A program made the position numbers and the translations under genes. Below the pieces are notes generated by a model, which had not been told where the DNA came from, made no database searches, and saw only the letters and a list, made by a program, of their open reading frames with translations. A stretch of DNA of 64,000 nucleotides from Terrimonas sp. Lineage in GTDB: Bacteria; Bacteroidota; Bacteroidia; Chitinophagales; Chitinophagaceae. The stretch covers positions 62,001-126,000 of the forward strand of contig NZ_QCZJ01000001.1 of the NCBI RefSeq assembly GCF_003075435.1, in the 5' to 3' direction. Shown here piece after piece: positions 1-10,600 of this stretch (positions within the stretch are counted from its first letter, which is position 1; each line of letters opens with the position of its first letter).

Positions 1-401
1 TTACCCGTATTATTGGAGATGAAGGTGTGATGGAACTCAGCCGTGGCTTAACGGTTCAGCATAACATATTGTCAAAAGCACCCGGTATTGGAGGTTGGGA
101 TGCGCTGAATACATATCCACAGGCAATGCAGCAAAATTTATTAGATGCTTACGATAAAAAGTATTCCAGGGAAGATAAACAACGCCCTGTAAAACCTGAT
201 GTTAGCTATAAAGCCCCTGATGGTGAAGATGAGCATGTGTTGCATTTTGCAAATTTCTTCAATGCTATCAGAACAGATAGTTCAGTATACGAAGACGCTA
301 CATTTGGCTTTCGTGCAGCAGCGCCATGTCTTGCATGTAACGATAGCTATTTTGAAAAAAAAATAATAACATGGGATGCTGAGAACATGAAGGTGATTTA
401 A
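1..401 (+). CDS. Gfo/Idh/MocA family oxidoreductase, C-terminal fragment
   Basis: The reading frame is already open at the window edge and runs to a TAA at 399-401, so only the C-terminal ~130 residues are present. The visible part contains the segment IIGDEGVMELSRG and a late stretch with NFFNAIRTD and FGFRAAAPCLACNDSY. This resembles the end of the substrate-binding domain of Bacteroidota NAD(P)-dependent sugar-type dehydrogenases of the Gfo/Idh/MocA family, in which an F..AIR segment and a final A...A.L.N.S motif are common. The cofactor domain lies outside the window, so substrate and export signal cannot be judged. A more complete member of the same family is at 57542-58846. The family call is fairly safe; the specific function is unknown. 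Confidence 0.7.
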   Translation, partial: TRIIGDEGVMELSRGLTVQHNILSKAPGIGGWDALNTYPQAMQQNLLDAYDKKYSREDKQRPVKPDVSYKAPDGEDEHVLHFANFFNAIRTDSSVYEDATFGFRAAAPCLACNDSYFEKKIITWDAENMKVI

Positions 402-466
402 TATTGAACGAACATGATCTACAACATCTGATGCAAAACATTAACCAGCAGCTAATACATTAATTG

Positions 467-1534
467 ATGAAAAAAAATCTACTGCAATGGACTACCATTA
501 TTCCTGTAATTACCTGGTTGTTATATTTTTCGGGTGTTATCCCCAATAACGGCATAATACAGGTTATTGCAGGATTACTGCTGATTTTGAGCGTAATGGC
601 TGCTGTTCATCATTCTGAAATTATAGCGCATAAAGTTGGTGAGCCTTTTGGCACTATCATTCTCGCTGTTGCGGTAACCATTATCGAGGTTTCCATTATT
701 ATATCATTGATGGTAGCCGGCGGCAAAGAAGCAGCATCATTAGCCAGGGATACCGTTTTCTCAGCCACTATGCTTATTTTGAATGGCATAATCGGTCTCT
801 GCCTTTTTATAGGATCTCTGAAATTTCATGAACAAAGCTTTTCAAAACATTCAGTAACTATTGCATTGGTCTCGCTTGTTTCCATCGTGGTACTTACCAT
901 GGTTTTCCCTTCGTATACATCAAGTGTGGCAGGCCCATATTATTCAACATCACAGCTTATACTGGTATCAGTAGCATGCCTTATTATTTATGCATTCTTT
1001 TTATTGGCACAAACAAAAAGGCACAGAGATTATTTTCTTTCAGGAGATAATGATGAGGCTCATGCAACAATGATAACCAACAGGGAAATGATCTTCAGCC
1101 TTGTTCTTTTACTGTTGAGCCTGATTATTGTAGTATTGCTCGCTAAAGAACTTTCTCCAACCATTGAAGATATTGTAGTCAGCTATAATTTACCTAAAGC
1201 ATTGGTAGGGGTTATTATAGCAGCGGTAATATTATTGCCTGAGGCTATAGCGGCAATTAATGCTGCGAGGAAGAACAAGCTGCAAACCAGTATAAATCTT
1301 GCGCTTGGATCGGCCCTTGCAAGCATTGGTTTAACCATACCTGCCGTAGCTACAGTAAGCAGCATATATGATATGAAAATCATTTTGGGGCTGGACAATA
1401 AATCAATAATCCTGTTAGGGTTGTCTGTATTTATTGTAATGTTATCGCTGATAAGTGGCAGAACAAACCTTATTTATGGCGTGGTTTTGCTGGTAAATTT
1501 ATTGACTTTTATATTCCTCATTATTCATCCATAA
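467..1534 (+). CDS. chaA: Ca2+/H+ antiporter, ChaA-like (CaCA superfamily)
   Basis: This is an integral membrane exchanger of about 355 residues expected to expel Ca2+ (or Na+/K+) in exchange for protons. Two CaCA alpha-repeats are visible. The first lies around residues 50-77, with HHSEIIAHKVGEPFG followed by AVAVTIIEV. The second, around 245-295, contains VILLPEAIAAINAARKNK and SALASIGLT. The glutamates in TIIEV and LLPEA are the expected ion-binding acids. About ten hydrophobic helices are separated by one longer hydrophilic loop (AQTKRHRDYFLSGDNDEAH). I place the start at ATG 467, because the codon before it (464) is TTG. It stands alone, with 65 bp to the upstream gene. The ion specificity is inferred from the family. 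Confidence 0.85.
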   Translation: MKKNLLQWTTIIPVITWLLYFSGVIPNNGIIQVIAGLLLILSVMAAVHHSEIIAHKVGEPFGTIILAVAVTIIEVSIIISLMVAGGKEAASLARDTVFSATMLILNGIIGLCLFIGSLKFHEQSFSKHSVTIALVSLVSIVVLTMVFPSYTSSVAGPYYSTSQLILVSVACLIIYAFFLLAQTKRHRDYFLSGDNDEAHATMITNREMIFSLVLLLLSLIIVVLLAKELSPTIEDIVVSYNLPKALVGVIIAAVILLPEAIAAINAARKNKLQTSINLALGSALASIGLTIPAVATVSSIYDMKIILGLDNKSIILLGLSVFIVMLSLISGRTNLIYGVVLLVNLLTFIFLIIHP

Positions 1535-1658
1535 TTACTTCAACCTGCTTGTTTTTCTGGCTGTATTTCATATATTTAACCATACTATCAGTATAACCAA
1601 TCTTTTGATCAGCCTGCTTAATCCTCCCCCTGGCACCAATACGCCATTACCCCGAACA

Positions 1659-1685
1659 ATACTATGTTTTGAACATAGTATGTTC
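1659..1685. promoter_or_regulatory. Overlapping palindromes upstream of the DoxX-like gene
   Basis: A perfect 15-bp palindrome GAACATAGTATGTTC (1671-1685) overlaps an 8-bp inverted repeat ATACTATG/CATAGTAT (1659-1666 and 1674-1681). It lies 35 bp before the ATG at 1721. Its position and symmetry suit a repressor site or a leader hairpin. No known operator is matched with certainty. Confidence 0.35.
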
Positions 1686-1720
1686 TGTAATATTCAGCAA
1701 GTATCAAACCTTAATAAAAG

Positions 1721-3007
1721 ATGGAATATCTACAAAGTAACCGGTACTGGTCTCCCTTAAAGAAAATAAGTTTCCGGTTCATATTCATTTTTTTTATCCT
1801 TTTCATGGTCATTCAAAACAATGGCACTTTTCCTTTTTGGGAAATTGTTATGCATTACCCTGCTGAACTATTGCAAAAACTTATTCCATGGATTGGAAAA
1901 CACGTACTCCATCTTTCATACGACATTACTGAATTTACTAACGGAAGCGGTGACACAACATATGACTACGTAGTTGTTTTTACAATTGCATGCTCTGCTT
2001 TTGCCGGAACTGTTATATGGTCTCTGTTGGACAGGAAAAGAAAAAGCTATCAAACACTCTATTACTGGTTAACTACCGCGGTACGTTACTATGTTGCTTT
2101 AATGTTATTTAACTACGGGCTTTGGAAAGTAATTAAAATGCAATTTCCTGCACCAGACTTATATCGTCTTACCCAGCCTTACGGCGACTCATCTCCTATG
2201 GGATTAGCATGGACATTTCTTGGTTTTTCCAAAGGTTATAACCTGTTTATGGGCTTTGCCGAAATTGCGGCGCTGCTATTGCTGTTCAGAAGAACAATGA
2301 CACTTGGCGCTGTCATTACCTTATGCACTACTGCAAATGTGATGGCGGTAAATTATTTTTATGATGTGCCGGTTAAGATAGTATCATCCATGTTGTTTAT
2401 TATGACATTGTTCTTATTATCAAATGATGCAACGCGCTTATTAAGATTTTTTTTAACAGACAATCCAGTTTCTCTTCCTCCAATCAAAGCACCGGTTTTT
2501 TCTAAAAAATGGATGCATATCGCGAAAGCATCATTAAAAACATTGCTGATTGGCTACACAATCATTTTTGGTATTTACGAGGCAAAACAAATGGAGAAAA
2601 AATATGGGGACACTGCTCCCAAACCCAAGCTCTATGGTTTGTACAATGTAGATACGTTTGTTATAAACAACGACACATTACCCCCTTTAATTACAGACAC
2701 AATAAGATGGAAAGAATTCCTTATAGAGTGGGAAGGATTTGCCCGTTTGCAGGATATGACAGACAGGACAAGCATGTTTACAATAATACAGGATACTATT
2801 TCAAAAAAAATTGACTTTATCCCAAAAGCCGATACTGCTTTGAAGTATACACTTTATTATGATACACCGGGCTCAAACAAACTCAACTTCAAAGGAATGA
2901 TTCAGAAAGATTCTGTTTCTATATTCATGACAAGGAAGGACACAAAAGACTTCCTGCTTATGAACAGGGGGTTTAACTGGATAAATGAATATCCCTTTAA
3001 CAGGTAG
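1721..3007 (+). CDS. DoxX-like integral membrane protein with C-terminal soluble domain
   Basis: A 428-residue protein whose first ~265 residues form about seven hydrophobic helices and whose last ~140 residues are soluble and beta-rich. The membrane part contains the segments FNYGLWKVIKMQFP and LMGFAEIAALLLLFRRT. These resemble DoxX/DoxD-type quinol-interacting or terminal-oxidase-associated membrane proteins common in Bacteroidota. The C-terminal part (FLIEWEGFARLQDMTDR, TLYYDTPGSNKLNFKG) is of unknown fold and faces one side of the membrane. The gene is preceded by a palindrome and followed within a few bases of its stop by an IS630 element. That element may have separated it from later genes or merely landed in the spacer. 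The DoxX assignment is tentative. Confidence 0.6.
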   Translation: MEYLQSNRYWSPLKKISFRFIFIFFILFMVIQNNGTFPFWEIVMHYPAELLQKLIPWIGKHVLHLSYDITEFTNGSGDTTYDYVVVFTIACSAFAGTVIWSLLDRKRKSYQTLYYWLTTAVRYYVALMLFNYGLWKVIKMQFPAPDLYRLTQPYGDSSPMGLAWTFLGFSKGYNLFMGFAEIAALLLLFRRTMTLGAVITLCTTANVMAVNYFYDVPVKIVSSMLFIMTLFLLSNDATRLLRFFLTDNPVSLPPIKAPVFSKKWMHIAKASLKTLLIGYTIIFGIYEAKQMEKKYGDTAPKPKLYGLYNVDTFVINNDTLPPLITDTIRWKEFLIEWEGFARLQDMTDRTSMFTIIQDTISKKIDFIPKADTALKYTLYYDTPGSNKLNFKGMIQKDSVSIFMTRKDTKDFLLMNRGFNWINEYPFNR

Positions 3008-3021
3008 AATATATTTAATAA

Positions 3022-3594
3022 TTAACCGGCATCAATTTTACTAAAATAGGAATAAGCATTAGTAAGTTGTTTAACGGCTGTTGTATGTTGATGATAATAA
3101 GCGAGTGCGGTTGCTAATGTATCTTCTACCTGATCAAGGGAATTAAAGATTTTGTTATGGAAGAATTTTCTTCTGGTCTCCCGCCAAAGTAATTCTACCG
3201 GGTTAAGTTCCGGCGAATAAGGTGGTAGATGTAGCAGTAAGATATTGCCTGGCAGGAGAAGGTTTTTACTGATATGCCAACCGGCTTTGTCCAACAGGAG
3301 CACTATTCTATAGCCGGCGTATTGAACAGACAATTGAGTTAAAAAACAGTTCATTGTGTCTGTATTACAATGAGGGGCTATTAGGGAAAAGCAATCTCCT
3401 GTTTGTGGCGCTATTGCACTGAAGGCATAAATATATTCCCGTACCATTTGCCTGGCAACAGCGGGTATCATATCTTTTCTTACCCAACAATACATTTCCC
3501 TGCTTATTCTTCCAAAGCGACCTTCATCTTCAAAGAAAACAACAATAGGTTTGATTGGAGCAGCTTGTTCTACTGACCATTGAAGGGAAGCCAA
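3022..3594 (-). CDS. IS630 transposase, C-terminal DDE catalytic part
   Basis: This frame encodes the catalytic half of the IS630 transposase, which cuts and joins DNA at TA targets. The three acidic residues are visible in context: Asp in VVFFEDEGRFG, Asp in VLLLDKAGWH and Glu in NPVELLWRETRRKFFHN. The motif LPPYSPELNP just before the last Glu is diagnostic of the family. It has no convincing start codon of its own near the overlap, and it overlaps the upstream frame by 25 bp. It is therefore most likely expressed only as a frameshift fusion with the helix-turn-helix part. A duplicated or free C-terminal product cannot be excluded. Confidence 0.85.
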   Translation of the reverse strand: MASLQWSVEQAAPIKPIVVFFEDEGRFGRISREMYCWVRKDMIPAVARQMVREYIYAFSAIAPQTGDCFSLIAPHCNTDTMNCFLTQLSVQYAGYRIVLLLDKAGWHISKNLLLPGNILLLHLPPYSPELNPVELLWRETRRKFFHNKIFNSLDQVEDTLATALAYYHQHTTAVKQLTNAYSYFSKIDAG

Positions 3595-4094
3595 ACGCTG
3601 GGGGAGTTTTTTTTAAACTCCTGTTGGGATGCAACATCTCTTTTGGGATGGTAAGGACGAGGCATTTTCTTTTTCCATCCATTGCGTTTTAGTAAATCCC
3701 ATAAATAATCATCCGATACCTTTTTACCAACTTTACTTTCGACCAAAGATCTTATATCTTCTGCTGTTTTTATTAATCCTTTAGCTGCCTTTTGTTCAAT
3801 ACTTTGTAATAAATGTGTTTCCTGTTCGGTACTTAATAAAAAACGATGGCGACCACCACGTGGTTTACAGTTCACACTGGAAATGCCTGATTTATTGTAG
3901 CCTTCCACTATCTTATAAACACTTTGTGTAGATAAATTAACCAATGGTGCTATTGTTGCTGCTGACGTTATCTTTCCTACTTGTACCAGATATAAAATCT
4001 GCCATCTGTTAAACTCAGGCTTGCCGGTTGCTATAGATAATTGCTTCTTCAAATCATTATCACTGAGGTGAAAAACTAATTTCAAAGTACGCAT
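3570..4094 (-). CDS. IS630 transposase, N-terminal part (helix-turn-helix)
   Basis: This 174-residue product holds the DNA-binding half of an IS630-type transposase. A helix-turn-helix lies around residues 40-75 (SAATIAPLVNLSTQSVYKIV). A second winged region follows around 105-150 (TAEDIRSLVESKVGKKVSDD, WDLLKRNGWKKKMPRPYHPK). The zero frame ends 17 codons after the start of a run of eight A residues. A -1 slip there continues as KKKLPQRLASLQWSVEQ into the downstream DDE frame, giving a fused protein of about 357 residues, which is normal for the family. The start at 4094 is an ATG and is followed by a plausible N-terminus. Confidence 0.85.
   Translation of the reverse strand: MRTLKLVFHLSDNDLKKQLSIATGKPEFNRWQILYLVQVGKITSAATIAPLVNLSTQSVYKIVEGYNKSGISSVNCKPRGGRHRFLLSTEQETHLLQSIEQKAAKGLIKTAEDIRSLVESKVGKKVSDDYLWDLLKRNGWKKKMPRPYHPKRDVASQQEFKKNSPSVWLPFNGQ
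3606..3614 (-). other. Programmed -1 ribosomal frameshift site
   Basis: On the minus strand the zero frame reads TTT AAA AAA AAC. It contains the heptamer A_AAA_AAC (3612-3606) inside an eight-A run, a well-known -1 slippery sequence. Slipping here joins the two transposase frames exactly. Confidence 0.7.
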
Positions 4095-4189
4095 AGCTTT
4101 AACTTTGAAAACAAAGTTAATAAATTTTTATATTAGTATTTTTGATAGCGGTATATTATAAATGCTAAATATACTGGTTAAAAAAAACG

Positions 4190-5365
4190 TCAACACTTCT
4201 CCAGCGCCTGAACAATATCTGCAATTATATCACCTGCATATTCAAGTCCAACAGAAATTCGTATAAGACCCGGCGTAATACTTACAGACGCCTGCTCTTC
4301 CCTGCTTAATTTTGAATGCGTTGTTGATGCAGGATGAGAAGCGATACTGCGGCTGTCGCCCAGGTTAGAAGTGAGTGAAAGCATTTGCAGGGCATCCATA
4401 AATTTCTTGCCGCTCTCTATACCACCTTTCAAATCAAAAGTAACCAGTCCTCCGCCTCTCGTCATCTGCTTTTTGGCAATATTGTACATCGGGTGTGATG
4501 GATGTGTAGGGTATTTTATCCAGTTCAATTTTGGATGGCCATCCAATGCTTTTACCAATGCCTCTGCGTTATCACAATGACGCTGTATACGTACGTCAAG
4601 CGTTTCAAGGCTTTTTGTTAACACCCACGCATTAAATGGTGATAAAGAAGGGCCTGTATTTCTGCAGAACAAATACAGATCACGTATTAATTCTTTTTTG
4701 CCAACTACTATACCACCTAATACCCTGCCCTGCCCGTCAAGCCACTTGGTAGCAGAATGCAATACAAGATCTGCACCATAATCAACCGGTTTTTGCAAAA
4801 CAGGTGTGGCGAAGCAATTATCAACCACCAGCATTACATTATGCTTTTTAGCCAAAGCACCAAGCCACTCCATATCCACTATATCCAGCCCCGGGTTGGT
4901 GGGTGTTTCCACATAAATCATTTTAGTGTTAGGTCTGATCAGGGCCTCCCAGGTTTCCGGCATTTTAATATCAGCATAACTGTATTCAATTTTCCAGCGA
5001 TGTAAATATTTGGTAACAATAGTATGTGTAGAGCCAAATACAGAACTGCAGCTCAGCAGGTGATCACCGGCACTTAAAAAAGCCATAAAAGTTCCGAATA
5101 TAGCGCTCATGCCTGAAGCAGTGGCAAAACCGGCTTCTGCACCTTCTAACATGCACATTTTATCAATAAACTCCTGCACCGTAGGGTTGCTGAAGCGGCT
5201 GTAAATATTATTATCATTCTCTTCTGCAAAAGCCGCCCGCATTTCCTCAGCATTCTCAAAACAAAAACTCGATGTTAAAAATAAAGGTGTGCTGTGCTCC
5301 ATTTCATCCGTACGCGGACTTTGTATACGCACAGCCTGCGTATTAGGATGTAAACTCATGCTCAA
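4190..5365 (-). CDS. metZ: O-succinylhomoserine sulfhydrylase-type PLP enzyme
   Basis: A 391-residue Cys/Met-metabolism PLP-dependent enzyme (fold type I). The Schiff-base lysine is K207 in LHSATKWLDGQGRVLGG. The WLDGQGR continuation is typical of MetZ-type sulfhydrylases, which make homocysteine from activated homoserine and sulfide. Phosphate- and substrate-binding segments YSRFSNPT (~55-62), TASGMSAI (~82-89) and VVDNCFATP (~180-188) are all present, and the length is normal. It is not in the met operon at 21453-25190, where a second sulfhydrylase (metY) is encoded with metX. That metX appears to be an acetyltransferase, so this enzyme could act on O-acetylhomoserine or have gamma-synthase or lyase activity instead. 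The family is certain; the exact reaction is not. Confidence 0.85.
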   Translation of the reverse strand: MSMSLHPNTQAVRIQSPRTDEMEHSTPLFLTSSFCFENAEEMRAAFAEENDNNIYSRFSNPTVQEFIDKMCMLEGAEAGFATASGMSAIFGTFMAFLSAGDHLLSCSSVFGSTHTIVTKYLHRWKIEYSYADIKMPETWEALIRPNTKMIYVETPTNPGLDIVDMEWLGALAKKHNVMLVVDNCFATPVLQKPVDYGADLVLHSATKWLDGQGRVLGGIVVGKKELIRDLYLFCRNTGPSLSPFNAWVLTKSLETLDVRIQRHCDNAEALVKALDGHPKLNWIKYPTHPSHPMYNIAKKQMTRGGGLVTFDLKGGIESGKKFMDALQMLSLTSNLGDSRSIASHPASTTHSKLSREEQASVSITPGLIRISVGLEYAGDIIADIVQALEKC

Positions 5366-5414
5366 AAATAAATTTGTTTGCTGCTCTTGTTATAAATAAT
5401 AATTGCGTGGCAAA

Positions 5415-5852
5415 TTATAAATCAACAGGCGTTCCGTTAACCACAACTTTCCATATTAATTTTGCACCGGCTCTGCGCAGGGTTTCCGCCACAGAGCAAT
5501 ATTTATTCATTGATAATTCTACTGCACGCACAGCTTTGGCAGGTTCTATTTCACCTGTCAGGTCAAAAGTAATTTCCACATCAGTCCACAGAGAAGGTTC
5601 TTTACCCTGCTCCCTTTCTCCATCAACATTTATGGAAAAGCCCTTAATGTCCTGCTTCTGCTTTTTTAAAATGCTAACTACATCCACCGCACTGCAACCG
5701 CCCAAACCGGCAAGTAACAATTGCATAGGGCGAAACCCTTTACCATCTCCCCCCTGTTCAACCGGAATATCAATAGAAAGTGTATTACCTCCTGCATCTG
5801 CAGCAAAAAACCCATAATCATTATGAGTGCGGTGTAATTGCATTAATGGCAT
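5415..5852 (-). CDS. OsmC family peroxiredoxin-like protein
   Basis: A 145-residue OsmC/Ohr-fold protein. The family carries two reactive cysteines that reduce organic hydroperoxides or bind small thiols. Here one Cys is in LAGLGGCSAVDVV (about residue 54) and the other in MNKYCSVAETLRRAGA (about residue 118). The GFRPMQLLLAGLGGC motif is typical of the OsmC subgroup rather than classical Ohr. The gene ends 50 bp before the metZ start on the same strand. It follows katG after a strong terminator hairpin, so it probably has its own promoter (TATCTTTG at 5877-5870). A role in peroxide or thiol homeostasis is inferred from family and neighbours. Confidence 0.85.
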   Translation of the reverse strand: MPLMQLHRTHNDYGFFAADAGGNTLSIDIPVEQGGDGKGFRPMQLLLAGLGGCSAVDVVSILKKQKQDIKGFSINVDGEREQGKEPSLWTDVEITFDLTGEIEPAKAVRAVELSMNKYCSVAETLRRAGAKLIWKVVVNGTPVDL

Positions 5853-5869
5853 TGCTTAAAATTTGAGCG

Positions 5870-5877
5870 CAAAGATA
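5870..5877 (-). promoter_or_regulatory. Bacteroidota -7 element for osmC
   Basis: The minus strand reads TATCTTTG, matching TAnnTTTG, 18 bp before the osmC-type ATG. I see no good -33 TTTG at the expected distance, so this is only a candidate. Confidence 0.4.
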
Positions 5878-5912
5878 CGAAGCAATTACGATTATTGAGT
5901 AATAAGAAAGAA

Positions 5913-5934
5913 GGGCGCCCGCAAAAGGGCGCCC
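5913..5934 (-). terminator. katG terminator hairpin
   Basis: GGGCGCCC, a 6-base loop and GGGCGCCC again form an 8-bp all-GC stem. On the minus strand it is followed by a T-rich stretch (TTCTTTCTTATT). It sits 27 bp beyond the katG stop and separates katG from osmC. Confidence 0.7.
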
Positions 5935-5960
5935 ACCGGTCTTTCCTCATGTAATGCGTG

Positions 5961-8255
<2,295 letters not shown>

Positions 8256-8448
8256 TTAAATATTTATATAAGATGCATTTACATATTTGTTGCTAAATGG
8301 TATTTAGCATTGGATCAAACACGCGGCCAATTTTCGTGACAAACTTATGACAATAAACATATAATTAAAATTGATTCATTCTATAACAATATAGTTTTAA
8401 ACTATACGATAAAATCTACCTGAGCTAAATCATTGGAAATATTTCTCT

Positions 8449-9810
8449 CTAAACAAACGCGCTAAAACCCGTAATAGCCCGGCCCACAATCAGCGAATTA
8501 ATTTCCTTTGTTCCTTCATAAGAATATATCGCTTCCGCGTCTGCTACAAAACGTGCAACATTATGATCAAGCAATATACCGTTGCCTCCCATTACTTCTC
8601 TCGCCCTGCTCACAATATCACGGGTACGCAGTGAACAAAATACTTTCGCCAGCGAGGCATGTTCATCTTTCAGCAAGCCTTCATCCTGCAGTTCAGACAG
8701 GCGGTATACCATTGATTGCATAGCGGTAAGATTCGACAACATTTCCACCAAATGATTTTGAATAAGCTGGAATGCAGCAATTGGTTTACCAAACTGTTTA
8801 CGTTTGCGTGTATAATCCAACGCGTTTTCATAAGCGCCCCTGGCACAGCCAACTGCCATCCAGGCTACACCGGCACGGGTCATCTGCAATATTTTAGCCG
8901 TATCCTTAAATGAATTAGCGCCGGGCAGTCTGTCGCTTTCCTGCACTACACAATCGGTAAGTGTTATCAAGCCGTTCTGCACAATGCGCAATGCCATCTT
9001 GCCTTTTATCTTTTCAACCATCATGCCGGGTGTATCTTTCCTTACAATAAACCCTTTTACTTCTCCATTATCTACATCCCTTGCCCATATAATAATCAAA
9101 TCAGCGAAAGTAGCATTGCCAATCCATTTCTTTTGCCCGTTCAGTACCCAGCCGTTTTCAGTTCGTTTAACCGTAGTAGTTAGTCCTCCTGCAGCGCCTG
9201 AGCCTACTTCCGGTTCTGTTAATCCAAATGCACCAATCTTTTTCAGTTCATGCATGGCAGGCAGCCATTCCTGTTTTTGCTCCTCAGAGCCACACAGGTA
9301 TATTGACCCCATTGCCAGCCCGCTTTGCACGCCAAAAAAGGTAGCGATAGACGCATCTATCCTACCCATTTCCATAGCAATAATGCCCTCCATCAAAAAG
9401 GATTTTCCTGGACAACCGTAACCTTTATAAGTTACTCCACATAAACCCAGCTCAGCAAATTTGGGTATCACTTCAAAAGGGAAATCATCGTGCAGCCAAT
9501 AATTATTAACTACAGGTTTAATCTCTTTCTCCATAAATTCACGCACCCGTAACTGCAATGCTTTGTCTTCATCGCTCAGGCGCAGATGCAGCTCATAAAA
9601 ATCACCATTTATTTCAGGCAGTTCTTTTTTCTTTCTTTCACCACCATCCATCATCTTCATCAGCATCTTCAGTTGATTATCATCCAGCTTTGAAAATCCT
9701 TCCATTACTTTTTGAAGATCTACCTTTTGTGAAAGTTTTGCCAACTGATCAAAATCTATACTCTTTAAAAGATTAAATGTGCTTTTGATCTTTGAAAATG
9801 TTCCGGACAT
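8449..9810 (-). CDS. Acyl-CoA dehydrogenase with N-terminal helical extension
   Basis: A 453-residue FAD-dependent acyl-CoA dehydrogenase. From about residue 76 it follows the family order. The FAD- and substrate-contacting segment FGLTEPEVGSGAAGG is followed by GQKKWIGNA, the C-terminal helical domain and AREVMGGNGIL. The end, YSYEGTKEINSLIVGRAITG, places the catalytic Glu at about residue 432. The YEGT...N.L..GR.ITG pattern is most like the glutaryl-CoA dehydrogenase/ACX4 branch. The first ~75 residues (FDQLAKLSQKVDLQKVMEGF and neighbours) are an amphipathic helical extension not found in standard members. The gene is monocistronic. Substrate is not predicted. Confidence 0.9.
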   Translation of the reverse strand: MSGTFSKIKSTFNLLKSIDFDQLAKLSQKVDLQKVMEGFSKLDDNQLKMLMKMMDGGERKKKELPEINGDFYELHLRLSDEDKALQLRVREFMEKEIKPVVNNYWLHDDFPFEVIPKFAELGLCGVTYKGYGCPGKSFLMEGIIAMEMGRIDASIATFFGVQSGLAMGSIYLCGSEEQKQEWLPAMHELKKIGAFGLTEPEVGSGAAGGLTTTVKRTENGWVLNGQKKWIGNATFADLIIIWARDVDNGEVKGFIVRKDTPGMMVEKIKGKMALRIVQNGLITLTDCVVQESDRLPGANSFKDTAKILQMTRAGVAWMAVGCARGAYENALDYTRKRKQFGKPIAAFQLIQNHLVEMLSNLTAMQSMVYRLSELQDEGLLKDEHASLAKVFCSLRTRDIVSRAREVMGGNGILLDHNVARFVADAEAIYSYEGTKEINSLIVGRAITGFSAFV

Positions 9811-10082
9811 AGCGTATCGTTTTCAGTTATTTATTAAAGATAGCACCTGAATTGCTTATGGTATTATTTTTTGATGCACAAAAAAAGGGAAATCCTATGT
9901 GTGCGCTTAGCTGCATTACTGCTATTAAGCTGCGGTTGCCACGCTCGCTTGTACTACAGTAACGCTGTTGAGCTTTCCGACGATGAATAGGTTTGTTATT
10001 TGGGTTAACCAGAAGACAGAGCCTTCGGAGAACAGAGGTATTGGAGCATTGATATTCGTTGAGAAATAGGTTGTCAAAATAA
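9811..10082. other. Intergenic region with only weak coding signals
   Basis: No gene is convincing here. A 38-codon frame at 9874-9990 (+) has a lipoprotein-like start (MHKKREILCVRLAALLLLSC). Another open stretch in a different frame runs across ~9940-10070. Both are short and unsupported. TAAAGATA at 9835-9842 is a possible degenerate -7 (TATCTTTA on the minus strand) for the acyl-CoA dehydrogenase gene. Confidence 0.3.
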
Positions 10083-10525
10083 TTAATGTATATTTTTATT
10101 AATTGTTTCTCTGTCTCTATAATCTAAAAGAAACGGCAAATAAGTTGGAAGTCGATAAATTTTAAAATCAATGGTCAGAACATGAACTAACGGAGGAAAG
10201 GCCAACTCTGAACCTAAAATTGTATTTTCAGATGACAACGTAACTAAAGTCATTATTGGTAGATTTCTAAACTGCCCCTCAGTATTTAAGTAATTAAATA
10301 CACGAAACCTATCAGGAAAATTATTCGAACCTGGATCAAGTACAAATTCTGCTGAGTCTCGATTATTCTTCGAAAATCATCATCATTAATTGAAAAAAAC
10401 ATCGATATTATTTGCTTAAAAACATTTAATGCATTAAAATCATTAATTGTCAGTTCGAATGCATTAAACTCCTTCATTCTCACAAACTCAATAAAAGTGC
10501 TGGAATATTTCTGATAGTCTGTCAC
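10083..10525 (-). pseudogene. Frameshifted gene of unknown function
   Basis: Two adjoining minus-strand frames together make about 145 codons of protein-like sequence. The first, from GTG 10525, begins MTDYQKYSSTFIEFVRMKEF and is convincing to about IINDDDF. The second continues without stops as RDSAEFVLDPGSNNFPDRF and on through LAFPPLVHVLTIDFK to a stop at 10083-10085. The switch lies between about 10380 and 10352. The downstream frame is open only from about 10380, so one indel would join them. I do not recognise the family. Codon use is more AT-rich than the flanking genes, which suggests acquired or decaying DNA. A sequencing error in an intact small gene is also possible. Confidence 0.45.
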
Positions 10526-10600
10526 ATAATTTGACCCTAAAAACTATTGCACTTTTTACATAGTGAATAGCAGCCAATTCCCCCTTGCTCTATGAGAACA

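Larger units (their letters stand above)
3010..4173 (-). mobile_element. IS630-family insertion sequence
   Basis: A two-frame transposase on the minus strand fills nearly the whole element. Possible terminal inverted repeats are TATATTTA at 3010-3017 and TAAATATA at 4166-4173. Extended to 15 bases, they match at 12 positions. IS630 elements insert at TA, and both ends here fall in TA-rich sequence, so the exact borders are uncertain. The element starts directly after the stop of the DoxX-like gene and ends just short of metZ. Both transposase halves look complete, so it may be functional if frameshifting occurs. Confidence 0.8.

Noticed and set aside
9874-9990. A 38-codon frame with a lipoprotein-like start
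   Set aside because: It has a plausible lipobox but is very short and unsupported, so it is noted only inside the intergenic entry.
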